Shown: positions 30,783-39,731, counted from the stretch's first letter. The stretch is DNA of 40,121 nt from CAZEQH01 sp964566875 (GCA_964566875.1 CAZMJM010000004.1:1-40121), one strand, 5' to 3'. Notes: generated from the sequence alone by a model not told the origin. A program made the numbers and translations.

Positions 30783-31958
30783 TTAATTTTGCGCCTCCTC
30801 TGGCTGTGAGTCAATATTTTGCTTCTGATGAGGAACGTTAAGAAATGTCAGGATGTAGCCGGCCATGGTCTTTCCGGCCAGGGGTTTGGCAAACTCCCGG
30901 GCAGCCTTACTCATTTTTTCCAATTCCTGGGGATTGGAAAAAAGGAACCTCAGTTTTTCTAAGACGAAACGGGAAGTGAAATTCGCCTCCTCCAGCACAA
31001 TGGCCGCTCCCTTTTCGGCATAGGTGTAGGCGTTTTTTACCTGGTGCCCCTGGGCGGATTCGGGCAGAGGGACAAGGATGGAGGGCTTGCCGAAAGCCGC
31101 TATTTCAAATATGGTGCCGGAACCTGCCCGGGAGATAACCAGGTCGCAGGCCGAATAGGCTTTTTTGAGCTCATCTTCTTTAAGAAAGGGAAAGGCCCGA
31201 TAACTCTTCTCCAGCCATTCTTTGGTAATGGCTTTTGCCTCGGCCTTCACCTGAGAGTAATTTTTTTCTCCGCATTGGTGGATTACGTAAAATTCCTTTA
31301 AAAAATTGGGCAGGATGTCCAGAAGCCTGTCGTTTATCCTCTGGGCTCCCTGAGAGCCCCCGAGGACGAGGATGATGGGTTTCTCCCCGTGGAACTTAAA
31401 AAGTTTTTTGGCCTCTTCCTTTGGCTCCACTTCCAGAAGTTCTCGCCTGATGGGATTGCCCACCAATATCATCTTTCTTTCTGAGAAATAAGGGGTTTTG
31501 CGGAAAGAAATAAACACTTCCCTTGAAAAGCTAGCCAGTATTCGGTTGGACAAGCCGGGGATGGAGTCGGCTTCATGGAGGAAAATAGGTGTTCCCAGCA
31601 GCCATCCGGCTACCACGCCGGGAATGGAGCCGAATCCGCCCTTGGACAGGATTAGATCGGGAGCCAGGAAAAATATGTAAAAGAAAGACTGGATTATGCC
31701 GAGGGGGGTTTTAAAAATGAGGTCCAATAGGTTCTGGAAAAAGCTCTTTGGCGTAAAATATCTTCTCATCTTGCCGGCTGCTACGTGTTTCACGTAAATC
31801 CCCTCCTGCGATAAAAGCAGTTTGCTGAAATCATCCCTGGGTCCCAGATAAAAAAACTCTACCTTAGTTTGCGGGGAAAACTTCCTTATCTCTCTGGCTA
31901 CGGCAATGATGGGCAGGACATGCCCTCCCGTGCCTCCGCCTGTGAAAAGAATTTTCAT
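30783..31958 (-). CDS. murG: UDP-GlcNAc transferase MurG (lipid I to lipid II)
   Basis: A 391-residue GT28 glycosyltransferase that adds GlcNAc to lipid I at the inner membrane face. The N-terminal domain has ILFTGGGTGGHVLPIIAVA, the acceptor-binding glycine loop; the middle has KGGFGSIPGVVAGWLL and HEADSIPGLSNR; the C-terminal domain has LVLGGSQGAQRIND and ISRAGSGTIFEIAAFGKPSI for UDP-GlcNAc. It is slightly longer than usual because of a C-terminal tail (VPHQKQNIDSQPEEAQN). It is eight bases downstream of ftsW and abuts gltX. Confidence 0.96.
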   Translation of the reverse strand: MKILFTGGGTGGHVLPIIAVAREIRKFSPQTKVEFFYLGPRDDFSKLLLSQEGIYVKHVAAGKMRRYFTPKSFFQNLLDLIFKTPLGIIQSFFYIFFLAPDLILSKGGFGSIPGVVAGWLLGTPIFLHEADSIPGLSNRILASFSREVFISFRKTPYFSERKMILVGNPIRRELLEVEPKEEAKKLFKFHGEKPIILVLGGSQGAQRINDRLLDILPNFLKEFYVIHQCGEKNYSQVKAEAKAITKEWLEKSYRAFPFLKEDELKKAYSACDLVISRAGSGTIFEIAAFGKPSILVPLPESAQGHQVKNAYTYAEKGAAIVLEEANFTSRFVLEKLRFLFSNPQELEKMSKAAREFAKPLAGKTMAGYILTFLNVPHQKQNIDSQPEEAQN

Positions 31959-31966
31959 TGATTTTA

Positions 31967-33082
31967 TTAGTTATGCTGTTTGGATATGTTCAGTAAAACC
32001 CCTAATCCCCCCAACTCTGCTATCAGGGCGGAACCCCCCGAGCTGATGAAAGGCAGGGGTATTCCGGTCAGGGGGAAGGCGCCTATCATGGAAGCGATAT
32101 TGATAAAAGCTTGGAGCACAATCCAGGAAGTAATGCCCAGGGCCGACAGGCGATAAAATAGATTATTTGTTTCTTTGCCGATTTTGAAACCGCGCCATAG
32201 GAACAGGATGAATAACAAAATAAGTGCGGCGGCTCCCAAGAAACCTGTTTCCTCGGCCAGGAGAGCGAAGATGGAATCTGATATGGGATGCGGCAGGCCG
32301 AATTTCTGCTGCGACATGCCTAGTCCCAGCCCGAATATCTTTCCCGAGCCTACGGCTATCATGGATTGTCTGATCTGATAACTGTTGCCCAGGGGGTCCT
32401 GCTCGGGGTTCAAAAATACCATTACCCTGTTCATTCTGTAAGGGGCGGCCGTAATCAGCAGGTAGGCCCCCAGAACCCCTACAGACACTATGGCCACGCT
32501 ATGCCAGAAAGGAGTTTTACCGAAAAGATACATCAATCCTCCGGTTAAAGCTATAACCCCGAAGGTGCTGATATCGGACTGCTGGTACAGGATGAAGGCT
32601 ATAAAAACGATTATGGATAAAAATGCAATAAGGTTTTCCGGTAATTTGCTTTTCCCTGGAGACAGAGAAACTTTTTCGCTGCGGCTTTCCAGCCAGCTGG
32701 CCAAATAGAGTATAAAGGTAAGCTTCAGCATCTCGGATGGTTGGATGGATATCGGCCCCAGGACTATCCATCTGGCCGATTCTCCGGATTTTTTCCCTAT
32801 TACCGGGAGGAATACCATCAGCATGAGCACCAGGTTTAACAATAAAAACAGGGTTGCCTTTTTCTTTATAAAGTCTAACGGAAGCTTATACAAGACAACG
32901 GCCAGGATTATTCCCGGTATCAATCCGAAGAGTACCTGATGGATGAGGAAATAGAACGTTTCGCCAAGAGTTGGTTTGAGGATGTACGTTGAGGCGCTGG
33001 CCAGGACGATAATGCCGAAAAAGAGAAGAAACCCGGCAGTAAGGAGGAGCACATAGTCAGGCTTTTCCTTAATCTTTACCAT
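31967..33082 (-). CDS. ftsW: peptidoglycan polymerase FtsW (SEDS family)
   Basis: A 371-residue polytopic membrane glycosyltransferase that polymerises lipid II at the division site, working with a class B penicillin-binding protein that is not in this window. About ten membrane helices. Signatures: GKKSGESARWIVLGPISIQPSEMLKL, with the catalytic-loop residues, and the C-terminal PLTGIPLPFISSGGSALIAE. ATG 33082 (MVKIKEKPDY) is preferred; the frame stays open upstream to 33196 but that part lies inside murD and looks non-biological. The gene overlaps the murD end by 14 bases. Confidence 0.94.
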   Translation of the reverse strand: MVKIKEKPDYVLLLTAGFLLFFGIIVLASASTYILKPTLGETFYFLIHQVLFGLIPGIILAVVLYKLPLDFIKKKATLFLLLNLVLMLMVFLPVIGKKSGESARWIVLGPISIQPSEMLKLTFILYLASWLESRSEKVSLSPGKSKLPENLIAFLSIIVFIAFILYQQSDISTFGVIALTGGLMYLFGKTPFWHSVAIVSVGVLGAYLLITAAPYRMNRVMVFLNPEQDPLGNSYQIRQSMIAVGSGKIFGLGLGMSQQKFGLPHPISDSIFALLAEETGFLGAAALILLFILFLWRGFKIGKETNNLFYRLSALGITSWIVLQAFINIASMIGAFPLTGIPLPFISSGGSALIAELGGLGVLLNISKQHN

Positions 33083-34400
33083 ATTTTTTAACGAATTTCT
33101 TAAAAAGGCTTCCCTTTTCTCTGTAGTCTCGGAATAGGCCGAAACTGGGAGAAGCCGTGGAGAGAAGACATATCTTCCCCCTGTCGGTGAATTCATAGGC
33201 CAGTTTTACCGCATCTTCCATGCTTTGAACCAGGAAAACCTTATGTTTTTTAAGCAGGTTTTCGTTCTTTTCCGTTTGCTTGAGCATCTCCCGCCATATC
33301 CTTTCTCCGGTTCCGGGAAAAAGAATAATGTTCTTTATAGGCCCATTGAGGATTTTTTCAACCAGATTCCCAAACTCCAATCCCCTATCAAACCCTCCAA
33401 GGAAAATGGTCTGCACGTTTTTCCCCAGGGTTTCCAGGGCGGCCAGGGTGGCTTCCGGGATGGTCGACAGGGCATCGTTGTAAAAAAGTATTCCCTTATA
33501 TTTCCCTATATATTCCAGCCGGTGGGGCAAGGGTTTGAATCTTTCAACAATCTTCAAGATATCTTTATCATCCAATCCCGCCAGTCGGGCCGCTGCTACC
33601 GCAGCCTTAATATTGTACAGGTTAAATCTTCCCTTGAGCAAAAAGTTCTTTTTCGGCAGGCGCACCGAGGCCAGGCTGATTTTCTTGGCTTTGGATTTCG
33701 ACGCTATCTTTTTCACCGGTTCGTTGTCCGGATTGAATATTAAAAAATCTTTTTTTGTCTGATATCTGGTGATTCTGGATTTGGAGTTGATATAATCTGC
33801 GAGTCCGGTGTAATAATCCAGGTGCTCCGGAAAAATATTCAGCAGGACGGCGATGTGGGGGCTTTTTTTAAGGTCAAGGAGCTGGTGCGAGGAAAGCTCC
33901 AGCACGTAATATGCGTTTTCCCTGGCCGAGCTGATAAGGGAAAGCATGGGTTTGCCTATATTTCCGGCCAGCTTCGCCTTTATTCCATTTTCTTTCAGGA
34001 TTTTATAAATAAGGGAGGCGGTGGTGCTTTTCCCTTTGGTGCCGGTTACTCCTATTATCTTTCCCGGACATTCTTCGAAAAAAATACCGGCCTGCGAAGT
34101 AAGGCTCTGGTTTTTAGTGATGAATGGTTTGATGATCTTCGGGGCGACACCGGGCGACCTGACGATAACCTCGTAATGCGTCAAGGCGTTAAGATAATCT
34201 TTCCCCAGATGGAGCCTTAATTTTTTATCCCTTTTTATGACGCTTCTAGCTTTGGCGCCCAATTCTCCCCTATTCGTCTTGTCGGCTATTCCGATTAATT
34301 TGTCAGGATAAGCCTTCCTTAAAAAATTGAAGGTATCTATACCTTCTCTTCCGAACCCCAGAATCAATATCTTTTTGTCTTTCAATTCGGCCGTTTTCAT
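33069..34400 (-). CDS. murD: UDP-N-acetylmuramoyl-L-alanine:glutamate ligase MurD
   Basis: A 443-residue Mur ligase adding glutamate to UDP-MurNAc-L-Ala. Domain 1 (about 1-95) opens KKILILGFGREGIDTFNFLR; the ATP domain has GVTGTKGKSTTASLI at about 119, ELSSHQL and NIFPEHLDYY; domain 3 has HRLEYIGKYKGILFYNDALST and FLGGFDRGLEF. It first looks like ordinary D-Glu MurD. If the nearby MurL-like gene works as in Xanthomonas, this enzyme would instead use L-Glu (MurD2 type); sequence alone does not decide. TAATAT at 34412-34407 ends six bases before the ATG. Confidence 0.93.
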   Translation of the reverse strand: MKTAELKDKKILILGFGREGIDTFNFLRKAYPDKLIGIADKTNRGELGAKARSVIKRDKKLRLHLGKDYLNALTHYEVIVRSPGVAPKIIKPFITKNQSLTSQAGIFFEECPGKIIGVTGTKGKSTTASLIYKILKENGIKAKLAGNIGKPMLSLISSARENAYYVLELSSHQLLDLKKSPHIAVLLNIFPEHLDYYTGLADYINSKSRITRYQTKKDFLIFNPDNEPVKKIASKSKAKKISLASVRLPKKNFLLKGRFNLYNIKAAVAAARLAGLDDKDILKIVERFKPLPHRLEYIGKYKGILFYNDALSTIPEATLAALETLGKNVQTIFLGGFDRGLEFGNLVEKILNGPIKNIILFPGTGERIWREMLKQTEKNENLLKKHKVFLVQSMEDAVKLAYEFTDRGKICLLSTASPSFGLFRDYREKGSLFKKFVKKYGKD

Positions 34401-34406
34401 GATTAT

Positions 34407-34412
34407 ATATTA
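34407..34412 (-). promoter_or_regulatory. -10 element with leaderless geometry before murD
   Basis: On the minus strand TAATAT ends six bases before ATG 34400, the same spacing as before the dockerin and NUDIX genes. A TATAAT at 34407-34402 overlaps it but is too near the ATG. The -35 candidate (TTAAGC) is poor. Confidence 0.45.
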
Positions 34413-34459
34413 AAAATAACATAATTTTTGCTTAAAATAAACAATTATCAATTACTAAA

Positions 34460-34484
34460 AAGGAAGCGCGATGGGCGCTTCCTT
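34460..34484 (-). terminator. terminator after the MurL-like gene
   Basis: AAGGAAGCGC (34460-34469) pairs with GCGCTTCCTT (34475-34484), five-base loop; on the minus strand TTTTAGT follows. It divides the wall genes into two transcription units. Confidence 0.8.
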
Positions 34485-34502
34485 TGGCTTGGCTTTTTCG
34501 GC

Positions 34503-35960
34503 TTAGAACAGGCCGTAAGATTTGTCGAGTATTAACTTTTTCTCCAGGTACTTTACCAGTTCTTTGGGCACGTCGTGTTTTTTATTCCAGGAGGTCATCA
34601 GTTCTTTCGTTTCTTTTTCCATTTTTACATATTGCGACAGGCCCTTAATAAACCCCTTTCTTATTTTCCAGGGTATCACCTTCTCTTCAAAATAACTTAA
34701 CAGGAAGGGGCTGTCCCCTACCCTGTTAGCCTTTTTCCAGGAAAGGTAAAAGGCCACCAGGCTTTCCTTTCTGGTGCCCACGCATTCCAGCGGTTTGTTT
34801 CTCTTAATCCCTATCAATTTTTTCATCAGATTGAGCAGTTCCTTATCTTCAAACAGGTTTTTTCCGAATATCTTTATCATGGTTCTTTTGTCTATAAACG
34901 GATAAAGGATGGCAAAAACAAAGAGACATTTTGAGCACCGGGTGCACCACGCAGCAGTGGGTGTTTTAGTGCCCGAAGCGGTTTTATAGGCTTCGTTGCA
35001 ACTCATAAAGGCGGTGAAGTATTTTTCGTATCTGGAAAATATCTTGGCTACCTGGAGTTCGTACAGGGGCCGCAGGAAACTGAAATATTTGATGTTTTTA
35101 GCGAGATATCGCTGAGAGTATTTTGAAAATTTCTTTTCGAATTCAAAGCTTTTGGAATACTGATGGTTAATTTCCTTCCCCAGATATTTAAGGCTGCCTT
35201 CGTTGGAGCTTCTCTCATTGGAGAGGGCAATGAATTTCTTATCAAACAGTACCGCCATCAGAACGGTCAGGAAGGCAAGGTAAGCGGAAAAGGGAGTGTG
35301 CCCGTTAAGGAAGCCCCTCCTATTCAGTTCCAGGAGTTTTTCGTCGATTTTTCTTTCTACTATGATGGGCCGCTTACATCCGAAAACCTTCATTATTTCA
35401 TTGGCGTTCTTGGTCGGATTGAGGGAAAAACAGTCAATGTCCATATCCGCCTGTTTTAGCAGTTCCAGGGTAACGGCAGAGTCTTTCCCGCCACCAACCG
35501 GAATTAAAATCCCTCCTTTTGGCTTCTTCGCAAATGGAGCCAAGGAGCGCTTCTTGGATTTTGTGCAAATCACTCTAAGGAAATCGGGTTTATGACCCCT
35601 GATTTTATTCTCATAGAAAAATTGTCCCATGCCGTGTACCAATAGGTCCTTGAACCATAATATCTGGTTCCTGGTAATTTTTTCAGTTTGAATTTCCAAT
35701 CGAGGGGAGCAGGTAGCTTTCCAATAGCTGAGGCACTCTATCAGGCCGAGATGGAATATCAGGTTGTCCAGGACCTCCTTTTTTATTTTCCTGAATCTGT
35801 ACGGGCTCACACCCTTGATGATGATTTTGGGGCGGAAGGTAATGTCGGGAGGCACTTCGAAAATAAAAAAGATTTCTAAACAATCTTGAGAAATCTTATA
35901 AGAATAACCTTTATAAATGAAGGTAGGATATTTTTTTCGTAAGGTGTTGACGTTTTCCAT
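34503..35960 (-). CDS. murL: PP-loop protein, probable MurL glutamate epimerase
   Basis: A 485-residue soluble protein. An N-terminal domain (about 1-145) precedes a PP-loop ATP pyrophosphatase fold starting GGILIPVGGGKDSAVTLELL, with the P-loop variant VGGGKDS at 155-161. Later come SNERSSNEGSLKYLGKEINH, FLRPLYELQVAKIFSRYEKYF, MSCNEAYKT and a cysteine pair WCTRCSKCLFVFA. This order matches, as I recall it, the MurL family described in Xanthomonas, which uses ATP to epimerise the terminal L-Glu of UDP-MurNAc-L-Ala-L-Glu to D-Glu. The position between mraY and murD strongly supports a peptidoglycan role. Other PP-loop roles (tRNA thiolation, asparagine-synthetase-like) are less likely in this context. 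Confidence 0.72.
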   Translation of the reverse strand: MENVNTLRKKYPTFIYKGYSYKISQDCLEIFFIFEVPPDITFRPKIIIKGVSPYRFRKIKKEVLDNLIFHLGLIECLSYWKATCSPRLEIQTEKITRNQILWFKDLLVHGMGQFFYENKIRGHKPDFLRVICTKSKKRSLAPFAKKPKGGILIPVGGGKDSAVTLELLKQADMDIDCFSLNPTKNANEIMKVFGCKRPIIVERKIDEKLLELNRRGFLNGHTPFSAYLAFLTVLMAVLFDKKFIALSNERSSNEGSLKYLGKEINHQYSKSFEFEKKFSKYSQRYLAKNIKYFSFLRPLYELQVAKIFSRYEKYFTAFMSCNEAYKTASGTKTPTAAWCTRCSKCLFVFAILYPFIDKRTMIKIFGKNLFEDKELLNLMKKLIGIKRNKPLECVGTRKESLVAFYLSWKKANRVGDSPFLLSYFEEKVIPWKIRKGFIKGLSQYVKMEKETKELMTSWNKKHDVPKELVKYLEKKLILDKSYGLF

Positions 35961-35963
35961 AGT

Positions 35964-37046
35964 TTAGCCGAGAAGCCTGATGGCGACCCCCAGGATGGAC
36001 AGCACAACGCTGATAATCCAGAGCCGCATAGTCACCTGGTAAGAAGGCCACCCCCTGGCTTCAAAATGGTGGTGAATAGGCGTACAGAGCCATATTTTTT
36101 TGTGCAAAAATTTTTTTGATAACAGCTGTAAAATAATGGAACCCACCTCTATGACCAGCACGCCCGCTATAATGGGCAGCACAAGTATGGAGTCAGTCAG
36201 GAAGGCGATAACCGCCATAGTAGAAGTAAGGCCGAGGATGCCGGTTTCTCCCATATAGAATTTGGCAGGGGGAATGTTGAACCAGAGGAAGGCGAACAAG
36301 GCTCCTCCTATGATGACGCAGAAAGTGGCCAGGTCGGCTTTCCCCTGTGCAAAGGCGATGATGGCGAAGGCCCCAAAAATAGAGGCAAAGACTCCGCCGG
36401 ATAATCCGTCCAGGCCGTCTACCACTCCGCCGGCCCAGGAGGCCAGCATGACGATTACAAACAAGGGAATATACAGGGGGCCCAGGAAAATATCCACGCC
36501 CTCCGGAAAGTTGTAGAGCAGCGGTATGTGGATGGTATTCCAGTCCAATTTGAAGTAGAACCATAACCCTCCCACCAAACCGATGAGGGTTACGATTATA
36601 AGCCTTCTGGTGAAGCTTATTCCTCCGCCCACGTATTTTCCCCTTCCATACACCGTTAGTGCGTCGTCAATCAATCCCACCAGGGAACCGGCCGCCAGCG
36701 TGAAAAGGGGCAGCCACGTTTCGTTACGCGACAGAAAGTTGAAGTTCTTCAGCCACCAGGGGTCGGGAATGTGTGATATTAGAAAAAACAGAAATATGAC
36801 GATGATAACCGAGAGCCAAATCAGTATCCCTCCACCCCGCGGGACCTTGGTCTCTCTTTCCTTGTGGAGTGAGTAGAAAACTTCCGCCTCTTCGTTGGTG
36901 ATGGTTTTAGTTCTGGCTTGTTTCTTCCAGAATTTGATTTTATTCAGGAATTCTATAAGGAGAGGAGCCCAGAGCAAAGCCAGCCCGGCCGTTAGGGCCG
37001 ACAACAGCAGCAGCCTTATGACGTTGAGAGTAAAAACCGTAATCAT
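35964..37046 (-). CDS. mraY: phospho-MurNAc-pentapeptide transferase MraY
   Basis: A 360-residue membrane transferase, about ten helices, making lipid I from UDP-MurNAc-pentapeptide and undecaprenyl phosphate. Marks: VPRGGGILIWLS (normally P-T-M-G-G), the aspartate pair Asp 127-128 in LVGLIDDA, GVVDGLDGLSGG (normally N-x-T-D-G-L-D-G-L-A) and TPIHHHFEARGWP. The third aspartate, usually in F-M-G-D-T/V-G, is Glu 267 in FYMGETGILGL. ATG 37046 overlaps the carboxypeptidase stop (ATGA) and fits better than ATG 37061. Active MraY is expected from context despite the Glu. Confidence 0.93.
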   Translation of the reverse strand: MITVFTLNVIRLLLLSALTAGLALLWAPLLIEFLNKIKFWKKQARTKTITNEEAEVFYSLHKERETKVPRGGGILIWLSVIIVIFLFFLISHIPDPWWLKNFNFLSRNETWLPLFTLAAGSLVGLIDDALTVYGRGKYVGGGISFTRRLIIVTLIGLVGGLWFYFKLDWNTIHIPLLYNFPEGVDIFLGPLYIPLFVIVMLASWAGGVVDGLDGLSGGVFASIFGAFAIIAFAQGKADLATFCVIIGGALFAFLWFNIPPAKFYMGETGILGLTSTMAVIAFLTDSILVLPIIAGVLVIEVGSIILQLLSKKFLHKKIWLCTPIHHHFEARGWPSYQVTMRLWIISVVLSILGVAIRLLG

Positions 37047-37993
37047 AGAGAAGCTACCCAATTTAGCATCTTCTGCATTTCCTGGACGCGCCGGTTAGGA
37101 GAGTCCGTGCCCAGAATGACATTTATGAAAAGGTTTCCGGACCCGTCCTTCATTATCGTCAACATGCATCCTCCGGCCGGTTCCGTATAGCCGGTCTTGC
37201 CTCCTACGAATTTAAAGCCTTGAGGAGCGGTGAGGTCGGCAAGGCCGTTCTGGGTCGGATACGGTCCATCCTGGAGAGAAAGGTCAAGCAGCGCAGGATA
37301 ATTGTTCAGGATATACTTGGTCAGCTTCGCCAATTCCTGGGCGGTGGAATGGTTGTAGATTGCGTTTTGGTTTTCCGGGTCCAAGCCCGTCGGATTGATA
37401 AAAAGGGTGTTATCCAGACCCAATAGCTTGGCCTGCTGGTTCATTTTCAGCACAAAGTTATCCTTCCCTATTACATCGGCCAGCGTAAAGGCGGCGTCGT
37501 TGCTGGAATAGAGCATCATCATGTCCAGCAGTTTTTTAACGGTAAAGGATTCCCCTTCCTTCAGGTTGCCGTAAACAGGCACGTTGTCCCTGCCGGCAGC
37601 TTCTGCGGATACCGTTACCACTCGGGAAAAGCCATAATCGTTCTGCGGCGTGTTCTCTACCACTATCAGGCCGGTCATCAGTTTGGTCAGAGAAGCTATC
37701 GGGAGGGTCTTATTTATATCCTGCCGGAAAAGAACCTTTTCCTTGCCGTACTTATATATTTTCAGGGAAAAGGCTGATTTTGCCTCCAGGGTCAAGGGTG
37801 GTTTTTCCGGTCTGGCCTTAACGTCCGCTAAAGCCATCTGCTGCAGGGGCTGGGATATCTGAGCATAAAAAAACCCTTCCAGATTCTTCTGGAAGACGTT
37901 CAGCCCCATATAGACAGGTATGATAACAAAGAACATCAAAAAAACACCTAATACGCCGAAAAATATTTCCTTGTCTTCCTGAACGTTTTCCAT
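37043..37993 (-). CDS. D-alanyl-D-alanine carboxypeptidase (S11 family, DacA-like)
   Basis: A 316-residue anchored penicillin-binding protein that trims the terminal D-Ala from pentapeptides outside the membrane. N-terminal anchor at about 10-30. Catalytic motifs are complete: Ser 101-x-x-Lys 104 (ASLTKLMTG), Ser-x-Asn at 163-165 (YSSNDAA) and Lys-Thr-Gly at 266-268 (GGKTGYTEPAGG). The anchor is N-terminal, not the C-terminal amphipathic helix of E. coli DacA. It is coupled to mraY by an ATGA overlap and lies 12 bases after aspS. Confidence 0.94.
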   Translation of the reverse strand: MENVQEDKEIFFGVLGVFLMFFVIIPVYMGLNVFQKNLEGFFYAQISQPLQQMALADVKARPEKPPLTLEAKSAFSLKIYKYGKEKVLFRQDINKTLPIASLTKLMTGLIVVENTPQNDYGFSRVVTVSAEAAGRDNVPVYGNLKEGESFTVKKLLDMMMLYSSNDAAFTLADVIGKDNFVLKMNQQAKLLGLDNTLFINPTGLDPENQNAIYNHSTAQELAKLTKYILNNYPALLDLSLQDGPYPTQNGLADLTAPQGFKFVGGKTGYTEPAGGCMLTIMKDGSGNLFINVILGTDSPNRRVQEMQKMLNWVASL

Positions 37994-38005
37994 CCGTAAT
38001 AAAAT

Positions 38006-39355
38006 TTACTTTTTCTTGGCCTTTTTCTTTTTAGGTTGCAGGGAAGCCAGACTCTGGTCTATCCTGGTCATGTCTCTTGGGAAGAGGCTGGCCTCCTTGA
38101 TACTTTCCAGATTCAACATTTGCTTCACCATCCTCTCAGACCCCAGGGCGAATCCTCCCTCGGGCGGCATGCCGTATTTGAAGGCCTGTAGGTAGAAAGT
38201 GAAGTTCTTTATGTCGTTTCCCCACTTTTCTATATTCTTCCGCAGCTGCTTGTAGTCGTTAATTCTCTGGCCGCCGGTAACTATCTCCAATCCTTTATAG
38301 AGCAGGTCGAAGCTCAGGGTATATTCCGGGTCTTCCGGGTCGGGAAAGGTATAAAAAGGTCTCTTGTTGGTCGGGTAATGCGTAATGAAAACGAATTCCG
38401 AATTGTGTTTCTCCTCGGCCCATTTACATATTTCCTTCTCGTCATCCGGTTCCAGGTCTGATTCCTTCCTGTTATCCCGGCCGGTTCTCTCCAGTATAAT
38501 TTTCTGGGCCTCTCTCATCTTCAGGCGCGGAATCGGATTCTTCGGTTTCGACAGATTTATCCCGAACAGCCGTAACTCCTCAGTATATTCCTCAGAAACG
38601 TCGGATATAATATTGTAGACAATAGTTTGGCAGGTATCAAGGATCTCCTCCCATGAATCTATAAAGCCCATTTCCGCATCCAGGCTGATATACTCGGTGA
38701 TGTGCCTGGTGGTAACGCTGGGTTCGGCGCGGTATGCATGGGAAACAGTGAACACCCGTTCAAATACCCCCACCATTATCTGTTTGTACAATTGGGGGCT
38801 CTGGGCCAGGTAGGCGTCGTAATCGAAGTAATCGATGTGAAATACCTCGGCCCCTCCCTCCGTGGCCACTGGCACTATGGAAGGCGCCTGGAATTCCGTG
38901 AAATCCAATGACTTCAGGGTTTTCCTGAAGCTGTTGATTACCTTTTCCGTTATTTTGAAAATAGCTTTTACTTTTTCATTTCTAAGCGTTAAGGGGCGGT
39001 AGTCCAGAAGGGTCGGCAGCCGCACTTTAAGGTCTCCCCTTAAATCAAAGGGAAGGGAGTCTGATTCCGCCAGCAGTTCCACCTCATCTGCCTTGAGCTC
39101 TATTTCCCCTGTTACCAGTTCTTTGTTGACCATTTTTGCCGGTCTCTTTCCTATCGTCCCTTCAATCGCCAGTACATATTCGTCTCTTACTTCCTTGATA
39201 GACTCCGGCTTACACACCACCTGGATTACTCCCGTAATATCCTTCAAATCTAAAAAAACTATCCCGCCGTGGTCCCGACGAGAGTTTACCCAACCGCATA
39301 CCCTTACTTTTTTATCAAGATGTTTTACCGTCTCGGCGATAAATACCCTTTTCAT
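38006..39355 (-). CDS. aspS: aspartyl-tRNA synthetase, archaeal type
   Basis: A 449-residue class IIb synthetase. The OB anticodon domain (about 1-105) reads VRVCGWVNSRRDHGGIVFLD. Motif 2 is YRAEPSVTTRHITEYISLDAEMG and motif 3 is GGFALGSERM. The length, lack of the bacterial GAD insertion domain, and the D-AEMGF stretch are those of archaeal AspRS, which is often non-discriminating and also forms Asp-tRNA-Asn. AsnRS is the main alternative; the T-T-R-H of motif 2 favours AspRS. A lysine-rich tail (PKKKKAKKK) may help tRNA binding. The start overlaps the response regulator stop (ATGA). Confidence 0.9.
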   Translation of the reverse strand: MKRVFIAETVKHLDKKVRVCGWVNSRRDHGGIVFLDLKDITGVIQVVCKPESIKEVRDEYVLAIEGTIGKRPAKMVNKELVTGEIELKADEVELLAESDSLPFDLRGDLKVRLPTLLDYRPLTLRNEKVKAIFKITEKVINSFRKTLKSLDFTEFQAPSIVPVATEGGAEVFHIDYFDYDAYLAQSPQLYKQIMVGVFERVFTVSHAYRAEPSVTTRHITEYISLDAEMGFIDSWEEILDTCQTIVYNIISDVSEEYTEELRLFGINLSKPKNPIPRLKMREAQKIILERTGRDNRKESDLEPDDEKEICKWAEEKHNSEFVFITHYPTNKRPFYTFPDPEDPEYTLSFDLLYKGLEIVTGGQRINDYKQLRKNIEKWGNDIKNFTFYLQAFKYGMPPEGGFALGSERMVKQMLNLESIKEASLFPRDMTRIDQSLASLQPKKKKAKKK

Positions 39356-39729
39356 TGCAGATATGACTTTACTTTTTCTACAATTTTTTTAGGCGTGTAG
39401 TCAGCCTTGATAAGATAGTCTTTTACCCCGAAATCTGCAGCCGCTTTTTTAGTCTCCGGGTCGTCATAGTTTGAAAATATGAGAACGGGAATAGAGGAAA
39501 TGTCATTGTCTTCCTTCATCCACTTAAGAAAGGTTATTCCGTTTTCTTTAGGAAGCAGGATGTCCAGGATTACCAGGTCGGGTTTTTCCTTTCTTGTCAG
39601 TTTCAGACCCTCCTCCGAATCCATGGCGACGTCCACCTTAAAACCCGCCTGGGTAAATTTATCCTTATACATTTCGGCCAATATGCTTTCGTCCTCTATT
39701 AAAAGTATTTTTTTCTTTTTTGTAGTCAT
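39352..39729 (-). CDS. single-domain response regulator
   Basis: A 125-residue CheY-like receiver domain without an output domain. Acidic pocket Glu 12-Asp 13 (LIEDES), phospho-acceptor Asp 56 (LVILDILLP), Ser 86 (IFSNYDD) and Lys 108 (YLIKAD) are all present. It is two bases after the histidine kinase stop and overlaps aspS by four bases, so kinase, regulator and wall genes are cotranscribed. With no DNA-binding domain, it must act through protein contact or pass the phosphate on. Confidence 0.93.
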   Translation of the reverse strand: MTTKKKKILLIEDESILAEMYKDKFTQAGFKVDVAMDSEEGLKLTRKEKPDLVILDILLPKENGITFLKWMKEDNDISSIPVLIFSNYDDPETKKAAADFGVKDYLIKADYTPKKIVEKVKSYLQ

Positions 39730-39731
39730 GA

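Noticed and set aside
33083..33196. Upstream extension of ftsW to 33196.
   Set aside because: The extra residues lie in the murD coding region and precede a normal FtsW start, MVKIKEKPDY.
34503..35960. tRNA thiolation or asparagine-synthetase-like role for the PP-loop protein.
   Set aside because: Its length, WCTRCSKC pair and position within mur genes fit MurL better.
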